This document shows, piece by piece, positions 1-9,170 of a stretch of 64,000 bases of DNA. Within the stretch, counting starts at the first letter, position 1. Each line of letters begins with the position of its first letter. A program made the translations under genes and the position numbers. A model generated the notes under the pieces. The model saw nothing but the letters and a program-made list of their open reading frames with translations. It was not told the origin of the DNA and searched no databases. The stretch is from SZUA-36 sp963753105 (lineage in GTDB: Bacteria; Pseudomonadota; Gammaproteobacteria; Xanthomonadales; SZUA-36): contig CAVWBD010000009.1 in the NCBI GenBank assembly GCA_963753105.1, forward strand, positions 248,001-312,000, in the 5' to 3' direction.

Positions 1-1261
1 AAAGATCACCGCACAAACGTGCATTCGACACGCTGGAACTGAGTCCGAAATCCGCAGGTATCGAGACCGTCACTGGATGCCGGGGAACGGACACTGCAGT
101 TCGAAATCGCCAAGCCCGGTAAATGGGTGGTCACAATGGATGGACGGGAACACCTGTTTCATCCTGGCCGAAGCGCCGCTCGAGAAGCCTGCGGACAGTA
201 TCAGCGTGTCTGGATCACGGCGCCGATCCCAGTGGCAAGTCACTTATCGACAAAAGCGATCCAGGCGGCCATCGACAAAGCGCCGAACGGATGCGACGGT
301 CACTATCCCCGCCGGGCATTACCTCAGTGGGTCCATATTTATAAAAAGCGGGATCACCCTGTTCCTGGAGGCAGGCGCGCTGTTGCAGGCGTCCGGCAAT
401 CCGGATGATTTTGAGCCACTCCAGAACGCATTCATCGTCATTGAAAATGCAAAAGACGTGTCTTTGACCGGCAGGGGCACGATCGATGGATCCGGCGCTT
501 TCCTGCGTAACCTCACTGGCGAAAGCGGCCGCTTACTGGCCATACGTGATAGCAGCAACGTGACCGTGGAAGGGTTGATCCTGCGCAATGCCCGCGCATG
601 GCACACACATATCATCCGCTCAGAACACATCACCATGCGTAACGTCAAGGTGCTTAACTGACCGCTATATTCCAATACCGATGGCATCAACCCGGACTCC
701 TCACGCCATGTGCTGATCGAGGACACGCTGTTTTATTGCGGCGACGACGCCGTGGCGGTCAAGAGCACCAACCGGGGCGGAAAATTCGAGGACGTGTACG
801 ACATCACGATACGCAACAACATCATGCTGACCTGGAAGAGTGCGTTGAAGGTCGGTACCGAAACCCACGCAGCAGAGATGAAGGACATCCTTTTTGAAAA
901 CAACCAGGTCATCGAGAGCGATCGTGGCATGGCGCTGTATGCGCGCGATGGCACACACATGCACGATATCCGCTTTATCGGTAACCATTTTGAGCGGCCC
1001 TACCCTGAACTCCAGCAAAGTCTGATCGATTTCAGGATCACAGAACGCCATGGCAAAAGCCGTATCTCCGACATCCTGATCAAGGACAATATCGTCGATC
1101 AGAGATGGCGCCAGGAATCGATCATCAGGGGATTGTCCGATGAGCACAACATCTCCAACGTCGTGTTCGACAACCTGCTTTACGCAGGCAAACAGGTTTT
1201 GTCAGCCGAGGATCTCGATCTGGATGCGGGCACCCATACAAAGAACATCACCTTTAAATAA
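1..1261 (+). CDS. GH28 polygalacturonase-like glycosidase, 5' end outside window, frameshifted
   Basis: Glycoside hydrolase family 28 members cut galacturonan-type or related uronate chains with a right-handed beta-helix. Homology is spread over frames: a lead-in with AKPGKWVVTMDGREHLF near 110-165, AIQAAIDKA near 260-290, then ATVTIPAGHYLSGSIF onward from about 297. The NTDGINPDSS and GDDAVAVKS blocks near 675-770 carry the catalytic Asp residues of the family. The reading start lies upstream of the window. Breaks are seen near 163, 230-295 and 659. At 659 an apparent in-frame TGA is best explained by two compensating indels, because shifting the frame between about 659 and 673 restores the family motif IPNTDGIN. 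The protein probably ends at the TAA at 1259-1261. A GH115-like gene follows after 16 bases. Family assignment is firm; exact substrate is unknown. Confidence 0.8.
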
Positions 1262-1277
1262 TCACTGGACCACTGAC

Positions 1278-3405
1278 ATGTCACAACACAGCAAGTTTTC
1301 AGTACTGCCCATCGCTGTTTGCCACGACCTTTTTACTGATCATTCCCACACAGGTGTTTGCAACCGAACCCCTGCTCCTCGAGAGCGATAAGCTGAAGAT
1401 CGTGTTCTCGGACCAGGAACCCGGAGCGCTCAAGATTGCCTTAAAGGCATTCCGGAAAGATTTCGCCAATGTAATGGGTAGCGAGCCCGCCGTCGTGAAC
1501 GAAATGGACGCACGATATCTCGCTGCCTGAGATCGTCATCATCAACCGCGCTTCCGGCGCCACGGTGGTGCCGGCCGACAAGGTCAAAGAACTCGATGGC
1601 TGGGAGTCCCACCGTATCTATGCCGATGCGGAAAACAACCGGATCTACCTCGATGGCAATGATCACCGTGGCGCCATTTACGCCATGTATTCTTTCTCAG
1701 AGCAATTCCTGGGTGTTCCGCCGCTGTACCACTGGACCTCGTGGGTTACCGGTCAAAAAGGACAGGATCGCGGTACCTGCCGATACCGACATCTTCTTCA
1801 AATCACCCCAGGTCAGGTACCGCACCCTGTTGCCGGGTGACCAGGATTTTTTCAATCCGTGGAAAACAGCATCGGATGAGCACCAGAATATATGGCTGGA
1901 AACCACCCTGCGTTTGAAACTCAACACGATAGAAGGCTACACGACGATTGCACCGGGCTATGGGATGACGGATTACGCCCGCCTGATCGACAGTTATGGC
2001 CTGGTCCTGACCTCACACCACACCAGCGGCCTGAACACTTCTTTCTCGGACCTGGGCAGATTACTGGACGAAGGTCAGAAACATGGAACCACCCCCATAC
2101 CGCCTGGAAAACCGTCAGGCCATCCTGGACTTCTTCCGGCATAACGCTGAAACCGTCCAGGCAAGCGGTATCGAGAACCTGTGGACGGTCGCATTCAGAG
2201 GCGAGCGTGACCAACCCTACTGGGCAATCTTCGAAGACGCGCCCGAAGACATGCAGGCAAGGGCCGAAGTCATCAACGAGATGTTGCAAATCCAGCTCGA
2301 CCTGATCAAGGAAGTGACCGGTAACCCGGAACCTTATGTCCGCATTACCTTCTATGATGAGATCGCCAACCTGATGTCCAGTGGTTACCTGAAGCCGCCC
2401 GAGAGCGAAAACATGATCTGGACCTACGTCGCAGCACGGCGTGACCCCTACCCTTACGATGACCTGGTGGCATTCAACCCGGAGAAACCGGTCAAGTTGG
2501 GTTTCTACATGAACTTTGGTTTCGCATCTACGGGCGCCCACGTCGCCCCGGCTGAAAGCCCGTGGAAAATGGAGTTCAACTACCGCTACATCAACAACAA
2601 ATCACCACTGTATTTCACGGTAGTGAATGTCGGTAACATGCGGGAGTTCCTGCTCGAACTCTCAGCACATGCTGCGATGATGTGGGATTATGACGCCTAT
2701 GACACGGACCGTTTCGTGGTGGACTACAGCGCCCGCTATTTCGGTGAGGAACACGCCAGGGAAATCGCACAGCTTTACCGGGACTTCTACGACGCTTACT
2801 GGCAACCCAAACCAACCGAGTTCCAAGGTATGGAACGCCAGTTCACGTTCCAGGACCTGCGTTATGCGCGTGCCTTTGATCATACGTATGAGAAATTCCA
2901 GAATCTCAGCTCAACACCCGACCTGAATCCCCTGCACAAAATCGGCTACGAGAGCGTGCCGGGTCGTACGTTCCGCATCGATTTGGCGTACAACGACGCC
3001 GACAACCAGGTCGACGCCATCCTCAACGGCATGCAAAAGGTCATCCCGAAGTTTGAGTCGGTCGCCGCACGTGCTTCCGAAATACTGCTGCGGCTGGAAA
3101 ATGACAAGCGCGAGTTCTTCAATGACAACCTGCGTACCTATGCCTACTACATGGCCCACCTGAGCAAGACGATGTATCACTATATGTACGCGTACAAACA
3201 CCAGGCCGATACGGACGTATTGGTGAGAAACCTGGACCTGGCGTACACCGAGGCCGTGCGCGCCCAGCAATACCTGTTCGATGCGCAACACGGCGTGTTT
3301 TCGAGCTGGTACTCGGATGCCGAGGACATGGGCAGGACATTCCAGATCAACGAGTTGCAGGAAAGAATCGTCTCGTTGAAACAGCAAGCCCTTGAACGGA
3401 AATGA
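1278..3405 (+). CDS. GH115-like (alpha-glucuronidase family) secreted glycosidase, frameshifted
   Basis: GH115 enzymes remove glucuronic acid from xylan and other glycans. The start ATG at 1278 opens a signal peptide that continues in another frame as FATTFLLIIPTQVFA. Then follow HRGAIYAMYSFSEQFLG (about 1660-1710), IWLETTLRLKLNTIEGY (about 1890), LTSHHTSGLN (about 2010) and an uninterrupted stretch from 2083 to 3405 with ENLWTVAFRGERDQPYW and a long C-terminal helical region. These are in the order expected for GH115. Breaks occur near 1310, 1520, 1745 and 2045, so no single frame covers the gene. The reconstructed protein is about 700 residues, somewhat short for the family. It sits between GH28 and a cupin gene on the same strand and probably shares their operon. 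Family is fairly sure; linkage specificity is not readable. Confidence 0.72.
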
Positions 3406-3428
3406 ACTCACTTATAGGACAAGAAACA

Positions 3429-4205
3429 ATGATTAATAAAGTTGTTTTCACCTCGATATTCCTGGTGTTGACCAGCAGTGCTTTTGCTGGGGATGAACGT
3501 CTTACATCGGCCGTTTACGCCTGGGATGACATGCAGGTCACGAAAACCAACGCCGGTGAACGGCGCCAGGTTTTCAAGGGGCCCACCGAGGCCTTCGAAT
3601 ACCTGCAGGTACACGTCAGCACCGTTGAGGCGGGTGCTGCTGTACACGCGGCGCACACCCATGATGACCGGGAAGAACTGATCATCATCAAGGAAGGCAC
3701 CCTGGAGCAGACAATCAACGGTGTCAGCAGGGTTCTTTCGCCGGGCAGTGTCACGCTTGCCCTGCCGGGTGACTCGCATGGAATCCGCAATGCGGGCGAT
3801 ACACCGGCAAGCTACTACATCATCCGGTGGAGGACCCGCGAGCCCGGGAAGACGGTTGACCCGGCTGCAGCCTCTGTCAGTGTCAACTGGGATGATCTCG
3901 AAGTGAAGCAGATATCAAAGGGTGAGCGCCGTAGCATCATGCGCGTTCCCACCAGGATGCTGGCCGAATTCGAAATCCACACTACGATGCTCAATGAGGG
4001 TATGAAAAGCCACGACCAACACGTGCATGTTGAGGATGAAATCATCATCGTGCGTTATGGTGAAGTCGAAGAAATGATCGATGGGCAGCCTCACGCAGCA
4101 GGCCCCGGAGATGTGATTTTCCTGCAGGCCAACCAGCCCCATGGCATCCGTAATATCGGTGATGGCCCCTGTGAGTACTATGCCTTCAAGTGGAAGCTGC
4201 CCTGA
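3429..4205 (+). CDS. Secreted double-cupin protein
   Basis: The 258-residue protein has a signal peptide ending near residue 20 (SSAFA/GDE) and two tandem cupin-2 domains. Domain 1 (about 50-140) has metal-ligand candidates H76, H78, E83 and H117; domain 2 (about 170-255) has H198, H200, E204 and H238. Both halves end with the same SHGIRN/PHGIRN turn, so they arose by duplication. Such periplasmic cupins beside glycan-degradation genes are usually of unknown activity: sugar binding, isomerase or lyase roles are all possible. The ATG at 3429 is preferred over an upstream one at 3402 because an AGGA ribosome site lies about 9 bases before it and the signal peptide starts there. It is intact, unlike the two genes before it. 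Confidence 0.75.
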   Translation: MINKVVFTSIFLVLTSSAFAGDERLTSAVYAWDDMQVTKTNAGERRQVFKGPTEAFEYLQVHVSTVEAGAAVHAAHTHDDREELIIIKEGTLEQTINGVSRVLSPGSVTLALPGDSHGIRNAGDTPASYYIIRWRTREPGKTVDPAAASVSVNWDDLEVKQISKGERRSIMRVPTRMLAEFEIHTTMLNEGMKSHDQHVHVEDEIIIVRYGEVEEMIDGQPHAAGPGDVIFLQANQPHGIRNIGDGPCEYYAFKWKLP

Positions 4206-4228
4206 GACAAAAAGGCTTCAGAGTAAAG

Positions 4229-4250
4229 TACCAGAGTAGCTACTCTGGTA
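4229..4250. repeat. Perfect 22-bp palindrome between cupin and transporter genes
   Basis: The two 11-base halves are perfect reverse complements (TACCAGAGTAG and CTACTCTGGTA). It lies 24 bases after the cupin stop and 47 bases before the transporter start. No T-run follows on either strand, so it is not a classical intrinsic terminator. It may be an operator or a folded RNA element separating the two genes. Confidence 0.5.
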
Positions 4251-4296
4251 GGTTACCCTGACCCCCTCCCGCAAAGGATCTACGCTGGTATCAACA

Positions 4297-5979
4297 ATGC
4301 AAAAACGAATAACGGACACGGCAGAATTCCTCGAGCAGGCACAACAACAGGGCGGCTGGTTCAAGTTCAAAGCCTATACACGCCTGTCGGGACCCGGCTG
4401 GCTGCAAAGCGCGGTCACGCTGGGAGGCGGATCATTAGCCAGCGCGCTGTTCCTGGGCGTCGTTGGCGGCTTCGCGGTGCTTTGGGTGCAGGCTGGCGCC
4501 ATCATCCTCGGCGTCATCATGCTGGCCGCGATCAGTTTTGTAACGCTTTCAACCGGCGAGAGCCCCTTTGAAGCCTTGCGTACACGCGTTAATCCGGTGC
4601 TGGCCTGGGGCTGGATTCTGGCAGCGCTGGCCGCGAACATGGTGTTCGTGCTGCCGCAATACTCGCTGGCCTTCGGTGCGCTAACCGAGAATATTTTCCC
4701 ATCACTGGGCGCCTACAGCGATAGCTTCGGTTTTAAAATGGGTGTCTCGTTGGCCATCCTGGCCATCGTTGCCTCGGTAACATTTCTCTATGGCAGCGGT
4801 GGAGTCGGCATCCGTATCTACGAAACCATCGTCAAGCTGGTGGTTGGCATGATCGTGGTGACTTTCATCCTGGTAGTCATCAAGCTTTCATTGAGCAAAC
4901 CCGGGCTTCCGTTCGGACGTATCATGGCCGGCTTTATCCCCGACCCGGGTATGATTTTCAGCCCCAGCGAGGCTTATCAACAGGTTCTTGAGACGATTAA
5001 CAACGATGCCGCACGGGAATTTTGGTCCGGCAAGGCACTGGCCAAGCAGCGCACCGTGCTGGTGGCGGCGGCATCCGCCGCAGTTGGTATCAACATGACC
5101 TTCATGCTGCCCTATTCCATGCGCGCCAGGGGCTGGGGTAAAAGCCACCGCGGCCTGGCTACTTTTGACCTGGCCACCGGCATGGTCATCCCGTTCATTA
5201 TCGCGACCTCGTGTATCGTCATTGCCTCTGGCCACCTGTTCCACGGCAAACCCTATGAAGGTGTCCTGGAAAACGTCAATGGCCAGGTCGTGGTCACAAC
5301 CGATGCTGCCTACGCCCCACAGGCACGGGAAATTCGTGCGATGGTGACCGAGCGCTCCAACACGATGGCTGGGGGTACCCGGGTCGAGGCCAGTGAGCTG
5401 CAACTGGCGGCCATGCTGCTGAACCGCAGCAACCGGCAATTCGCACGCTCGCTGGAGACCCTGGTCGGGCCCAACGTGGCCCACCTGATCTTTGGCATCG
5501 GTGTACTGGGCATGGCGCTGTCGACCATCTCCGTGTGCATGGTCATATCCGGATTCGTGGTCTGCGAGATCCTGAAACGCCCCCTGGGCGGCATTCACTT
5601 CAAGCTGGGCACCCTGCTGGCGGCGACCGGTGTACTGTGGCCCATTCTGTGGACAGGCTCGTCCAAGGCCTACCTGGCGGTGCCCGCCTTCGTATTCGGC
5701 TATACGCTGGTGCCGGTAGCCTTCCTGGCCTTTTTCCTGATGATGAATTCGAAAAAGCTTCTTGGCGACGCGTTGCCGTCCGGGCGCAGCCGCATCACCT
5801 GGAATGTATTGATGGGCATCACGCTGGCGGTCACCGGCACCGCCTCTATCGCCACCGCCTGGGGTAAGTCCCTGTCGGTTGCTGGTACACTACTACCCAT
5901 CGGAAAGATGTTTATTATTGGCTACGGGATCGCGATCGTGATCGGCCACTATTACCTTAAATCCAAATCAAGGAACTGA
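4297..5979 (+). CDS. Nramp-fold membrane transporter lacking the canonical metal-site motifs
   Basis: This 560-residue protein has about a dozen hydrophobic helices and resembles the Nramp (divalent metal) transporter family. In typical Nramp proteins helix 1 carries DPGN and helix 6 carries MPH, which bind the metal ion. Here the helix-1 region reads SGPGWLQSAVTLGGGS and the helix-6 region reads INMTFMLPYSM, so both motifs are altered. A long hydrophilic insert (about residues 310-370) follows helix 7. The gene is intact and lies within a glycan-degradation cluster, one base before a small secreted protein. A substrate other than a metal ion, for instance an organic acid or sugar acid, is conceivable but unproven. 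Family level is confident; function is open. Confidence 0.75.
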   Translation: MQKRITDTAEFLEQAQQQGGWFKFKAYTRLSGPGWLQSAVTLGGGSLASALFLGVVGGFAVLWVQAGAIILGVIMLAAISFVTLSTGESPFEALRTRVNPVLAWGWILAALAANMVFVLPQYSLAFGALTENIFPSLGAYSDSFGFKMGVSLAILAIVASVTFLYGSGGVGIRIYETIVKLVVGMIVVTFILVVIKLSLSKPGLPFGRIMAGFIPDPGMIFSPSEAYQQVLETINNDAAREFWSGKALAKQRTVLVAAASAAVGINMTFMLPYSMRARGWGKSHRGLATFDLATGMVIPFIIATSCIVIASGHLFHGKPYEGVLENVNGQVVVTTDAAYAPQAREIRAMVTERSNTMAGGTRVEASELQLAAMLLNRSNRQFARSLETLVGPNVAHLIFGIGVLGMALSTISVCMVISGFVVCEILKRPLGGIHFKLGTLLAATGVLWPILWTGSSKAYLAVPAFVFGYTLVPVAFLAFFLMMNSKKLLGDALPSGRSRITWNVLMGITLAVTGTASIATAWGKSLSVAGTLLPIGKMFIIGYGIAIVIGHYYLKSKSRN

Positions 5980-5980
5980 C

Positions 5981-6322
5981 ATGTTTACCCGTCTGAGCTT
6001 GGCGTTTTTACTGTTCGCCGTACCCTGTATCGCGCAGTCTGATTGTGTAGAAGGTGCCCTGAACAAATCCAAGTTCAGCCGCCTGAACAACCACACCGTC
6101 GCTTTAACTGGTGGCTATGGCAGCCCGATCGTGATCAAGACGTCCTGCCAGATCAATAGAAACTCCACCGTTTCCATTCTCAAGGACAGTTTTTGCAGTG
6201 CCAGCGAGGCTGTTCTGTTCGTCGATGGCCAGGAATGCGCTGCGGACCATGTTTCCGAGAGCGACAATATAACCAAGAATAATCTGTACGATGAGGATGA
6301 GCGGGAAGACCCGATCGACTAG
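5981..6322 (+). CDS. Small secreted protein of unknown function
   Basis: 113 residues with a clear signal peptide (cleavage near residue 18, PCIAQ/SD). The mature part is about 95 residues with five cysteines (three after residue 60) and an acidic tail rich in Asp and Glu. I do not recognise a family. The start lies one base after the stop of the transporter gene, so the two are probably cotranscribed. The cysteines suggest a disulfide-stabilised periplasmic protein. Confidence 0.6.
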   Translation: MFTRLSLAFLLFAVPCIAQSDCVEGALNKSKFSRLNNHTVALTGGYGSPIVIKTSCQINRNSTVSILKDSFCSASEAVLFVDGQECAADHVSESDNITKNNLYDEDEREDPID

Positions 6323-6353
6323 CGACGGAATCATGGCGGTGCAGTTCTCAAAC

Positions 6354-6827
6354 CTACAGCTCGCTTACCCTCGTGGAAGTTTGCTTTAGAAACTCAACCA
6401 TCTTCATATCGGACGACAGGATGTGCTGAACAAACCACTCCAGGGTGTAAAAGCGCACTTCGCGCGTCAGCCCGTCGTTATTTCCCACTTCTTTAATCGC
6501 TTTGCGCAGTGATTCCACGTGCTTGAGGAAATACATGTGTTCCTCAAAATGCTCTTGAAAACGCGGGTAGCCCGCCTGTTTCATGATTTTCTGTTCAGTG
6601 GCAAAGTGTTCCATCGCGTACCCGATCAGAAAATCCATTCTATCAACCAGGTCATGGTCCTGGCGCTCGTAGTTCCTGGTCGTGGCTGTACCCAGGTAGT
6701 CATTTACAAAGTTGAAGTACTTGCGATGCTGACCATCCAGAACATCTTCACCGGTTTCGATTCCATCGGTCCAACCGGTTTCCTCGATAGCTGTTCCCAG
6801 ATCGTCTTTTAAGGTTCCAAACACCAT
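6354..6827 (-). CDS. Bacteriohemerythrin
   Basis: The 157-residue protein is a hemerythrin domain from end to end. The diiron ligands expected for the family can be placed: H34, H74, E78, H93, H97, H135 and D140 (motifs GQHRKYFNF, HFATEQ, HFEEHMYFLKH and QHILSSD). Bacteriohemerythrins bind oxygen reversibly in the cytoplasm and are linked to oxygen delivery or sensing and to iron and nitric-oxide handling. No sensor or signalling domain is attached. It is convergent with the transporter operon and stands alone; about 200 bases of apparently gene-free DNA lie behind its start. It is probably unrelated to the surrounding glycan genes. Confidence 0.93.
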   Translation of the reverse strand: MVFGTLKDDLGTAIEETGWTDGIETGEDVLDGQHRKYFNFVNDYLGTATTRNYERQDHDLVDRMDFLIGYAMEHFATEQKIMKQAGYPRFQEHFEEHMYFLKHVESLRKAIKEVGNNDGLTREVRFYTLEWFVQHILSSDMKMVEFLKQTSTRVSEL

Positions 6828-7027
6828 GTCATCCTTATTTTTTCACTTGTTCTGAGAGCAGAGTTGTCGATACCCGCACGGCCTCAATACTCACGCGTAG
6901 TCCGCCGGCATTCTGCAAACTCCGTCAGAGATTACCACAGTAACGACATCTTCCTGCAGGAAACCAAAAGGCTGTCACACAGATTTCATTCCTGCAGGTT
7001 GGCATCTGGTTCGCTAAACAGCCATTG

Positions 7028-7936
7028 CTAGACCGTTGGTTCATTAACCGCGTCGAACAGACCCGCGCGACGGGCCTTGTCAACGAGTGCCGGAACCTTC
7101 ACGTACGGGTCACCGGGACCCAGTGTTTCGACTGGCAGGTAGCCGCGGTAACCGGAGCGGTGGATGACCCCGGCCAGGCGTTTCAGGTCCGTGGGGGTTT
7201 CCACACCGTCGATCCAGACATTTTCCTTGATCTGCCAGGTGATCGCACGTTTCACATTGCGCTCGATTTCAGCGTAGGGATCATGAACGCGGTAGCTGCC
7301 GATATCCAGGTTCAGACCCAGCCAGGGTGAATCCACCCGGTCGAATATTTCATCGACGTCTGCCGCCGTCTTCAGGAAATTGTTATGGTTCTGCAATGCG
7401 ATGATCACACCGTGTTGTTCACCAAACTCGCAACAGGTTCTCATGTCCTTGGCCATCCATTCGAATACCTGTTCGCGTGAGTACCCCTCGTGAGAACTCT
7501 TGCCGGCAAAAATCCGCAGGTTCGGGCTGCCCAGCTTGGCTGCAGCCTCGATCCAGGCACGGACCAACTCGATGTCGGCCACCCGCTTCTCCGGGTCAGG
7601 AGTGGCGAAATCGTTGCGCACGCCGGTTCCGCTGATATCGAGTCCCAGCAGGAAAGCCTGTTTCTTGAACTGGTTGATGTAATCATCAGGTGGTACTTCC
7701 GGATACCCCGGGAAGTAATAACCGGTCGGGTCGATGGCATCAAAACCGTGCTCGGCACAAAATTCGAGCACGTCGAACAGGTCAATGGTGCCGTCGCGTA
7801 ACAGCCTGTTGAAAGAATAAACATTCAGGCTGAGTTTCAGCCGGGGCTGAAATTCCGGGTAGATACCCGCGAGGCCGGACCCTGCCGTGACCAATGGCAA
7901 CATGGCGATTGACTTCAGTAAGGTGCGACGTTTCAT
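7028..7936 (-). CDS. Exported sugar phosphate isomerase/epimerase-type TIM barrel
   Basis: 302 residues. The N-terminus MKRRTLLKSIAMLPL is a twin-arginine-like signal followed by a hydrophobic stretch, and the rest is an AP-endonuclease-2/xylose-isomerase-like barrel. Recognisable parts are HGFDAIDPTGYYFPGYP, a central ALQNHNNF, GLNLDIGSYR and a C-terminal LPVETLG with the usual metal-ligand type residues. Family members isomerise or epimerise sugars; the substrate here cannot be told. It overlaps the stop of the gene at 7933-8973 by four bases, which points to translational coupling. A paralogue with a similar Tat signal lies at 41288-42340. Confidence 0.82.
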   Translation of the reverse strand: MKRRTLLKSIAMLPLVTAGSGLAGIYPEFQPRLKLSLNVYSFNRLLRDGTIDLFDVLEFCAEHGFDAIDPTGYYFPGYPEVPPDDYINQFKKQAFLLGLDISGTGVRNDFATPDPEKRVADIELVRAWIEAAAKLGSPNLRIFAGKSSHEGYSREQVFEWMAKDMRTCCEFGEQHGVIIALQNHNNFLKTAADVDEIFDRVDSPWLGLNLDIGSYRVHDPYAEIERNVKRAITWQIKENVWIDGVETPTDLKRLAGVIHRSGYRGYLPVETLGPGDPYVKVPALVDKARRAGLFDAVNEPTV

Positions 7937-8973
7937 TTGATTCGCTTCCCAAACAGCACCATGGCCCGCTTGTCAGCCACGAAGCTGTATTCCTCGGCCG
8001 CCTTGGCCTGCGGATAGCGTATGACCGTAACCACTACATTGGTCTCAGGTATCACGGCGTTAATCTTGTTGTCCTTGCCCGACATCACGTAACCACCGTC
8101 ATCCTCAAACAGCCACCACATCAGCCCATAACGCCCCTGGTCTGACTCACGCATGCCATGGAAGGTCCAGGCTTGTTGTCGTAACTCGGTGGAAAACATC
8201 GATTCGGGGTTCAACCAGAACTGTCCAAACTTGTTCAGGTCGCGGGCATTCGTGTACAGCCCGGCCCCCGCCCTTTTGCCGTTCTGGGAATAATGGTAAA
8301 GGCCCTTCTTCAGTGGCAGGGCGTTATCGCTGGCTGAGCCGGGATAGACATAGCCGGTTGATGCCAGCCCCAGTGGCTGAATGATCTTTTCGTTGAGCAA
8401 AGTATCTATGTCTTTCCCGGTGGCGGCTTCGAGTGTCCTCTCAAGGATCATCATGCCGAGACCGGAGTATTTAAAATCCTTGCCGGGTTCGGTGACGATA
8501 TCGATGCGGTCCAGCCCGGGTGGCAGCGGATTCGGTATCTTGTTGCCCTCAAATGACGCACCGGAAGTATGCGATAACAAGTGCCGGATTTTCACATCCC
8601 GACGATCGAAGGATCCATCACCATGTTCCTGGAAGGTCGGCAGGTACTTGCTGAGCGGATCATCAAGCGTGATCACACCTTCCTGGCACAGGCGAAGCAC
8701 CAATGCAGAGGTAAAACTCTTGGTGATGGAAAATATCTGCCAACGTGAGCTTTCATTAACAGAACGTGAAAGCACTTTCTGCCCGTCGTAATAACGCTCG
8801 TAGAGGATTTCCCCGTTCTTGCTGATCACCGCGGCAAAAGGACTGCTGCCAAGCTGGCTGGCGGTGATGCCAAGATAATCGTCAAATTCCTCCAGCGCCG
8901 CAGCCGTGTCGGCTGACGCTGTGCCAGGGACCGGTGCCAGCAGAAATATGCAAAGAGCAATAATTTTTTTCAT
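7933..8973 (-). CDS. Beta-lactamase-fold serine hydrolase (class C / esterase type), secreted
   Basis: 347 codons from the chosen start at 8973, where a lysine-leading signal peptide (MKKIIALCIFLLAPVPGTAS) begins; an in-frame start 30 bases upstream gives a less plausible N-terminus. The SxxK nucleophile motif SITK is at residues 82-85, and the second motif is YSG at 169-171, so the Asn of the usual YxN is Gly. The fold is shared by class C beta-lactamases, D-peptidases and esterases. In glycan clusters these proteins are more often esterases than antibiotic enzymes. It is the first gene of a two-gene unit, with the isomerase-like gene overlapping it by four bases. Confidence 0.85.
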   Translation of the reverse strand: MKKIIALCIFLLAPVPGTASADTAAALEEFDDYLGITASQLGSSPFAAVISKNGEILYERYYDGQKVLSRSVNESSRWQIFSITKSFTSALVLRLCQEGVITLDDPLSKYLPTFQEHGDGSFDRRDVKIRHLLSHTSGASFEGNKIPNPLPPGLDRIDIVTEPGKDFKYSGLGMMILERTLEAATGKDIDTLLNEKIIQPLGLASTGYVYPGSASDNALPLKKGLYHYSQNGKRAGAGLYTNARDLNKFGQFWLNPESMFSTELRQQAWTFHGMRESDQGRYGLMWWLFEDDGGYVMSGKDNKINAVIPETNVVVTVIRYPQAKAAEEYSFVADKRAMVLFGKRIK

Positions 8974-9170
8974 GTGATGGTGACCCTCAGGTGAACCGTT
9001 CATTATGACCCGGATTAGTTTTCAACTTGTCGAGTATTCTACCCAGATTTGGAATGTCTTTTGAATCGCCCGCTGAACCCGTTTGAATTTACCTGACTTT
9101 ACACAGCCAATAGCCGGCTTTTCGGTACATTGAGCTAATATTCAGGTAATTCCTGTAAAACTGATTGAAT

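Noticed and set aside
701..1147. Long open frame on the minus strand opposite GH28
   Set aside because: It mirrors the codon pattern of the GH28 gene, has no family motif or ribosome site, and the plus strand shows clear homology.
4888..5598. 236-codon minus-strand frame inside the transporter gene
   Set aside because: Antisense shadow of a high-GC gene; His/Gly/Asp-rich composition without recognisable domains.
7933..8973. Antibiotic-resistance class C beta-lactamase
   Set aside because: The SITK motif is present, but the YxN motif is altered (YSG) and the context is sugar metabolism; an esterase-like role is more likely.
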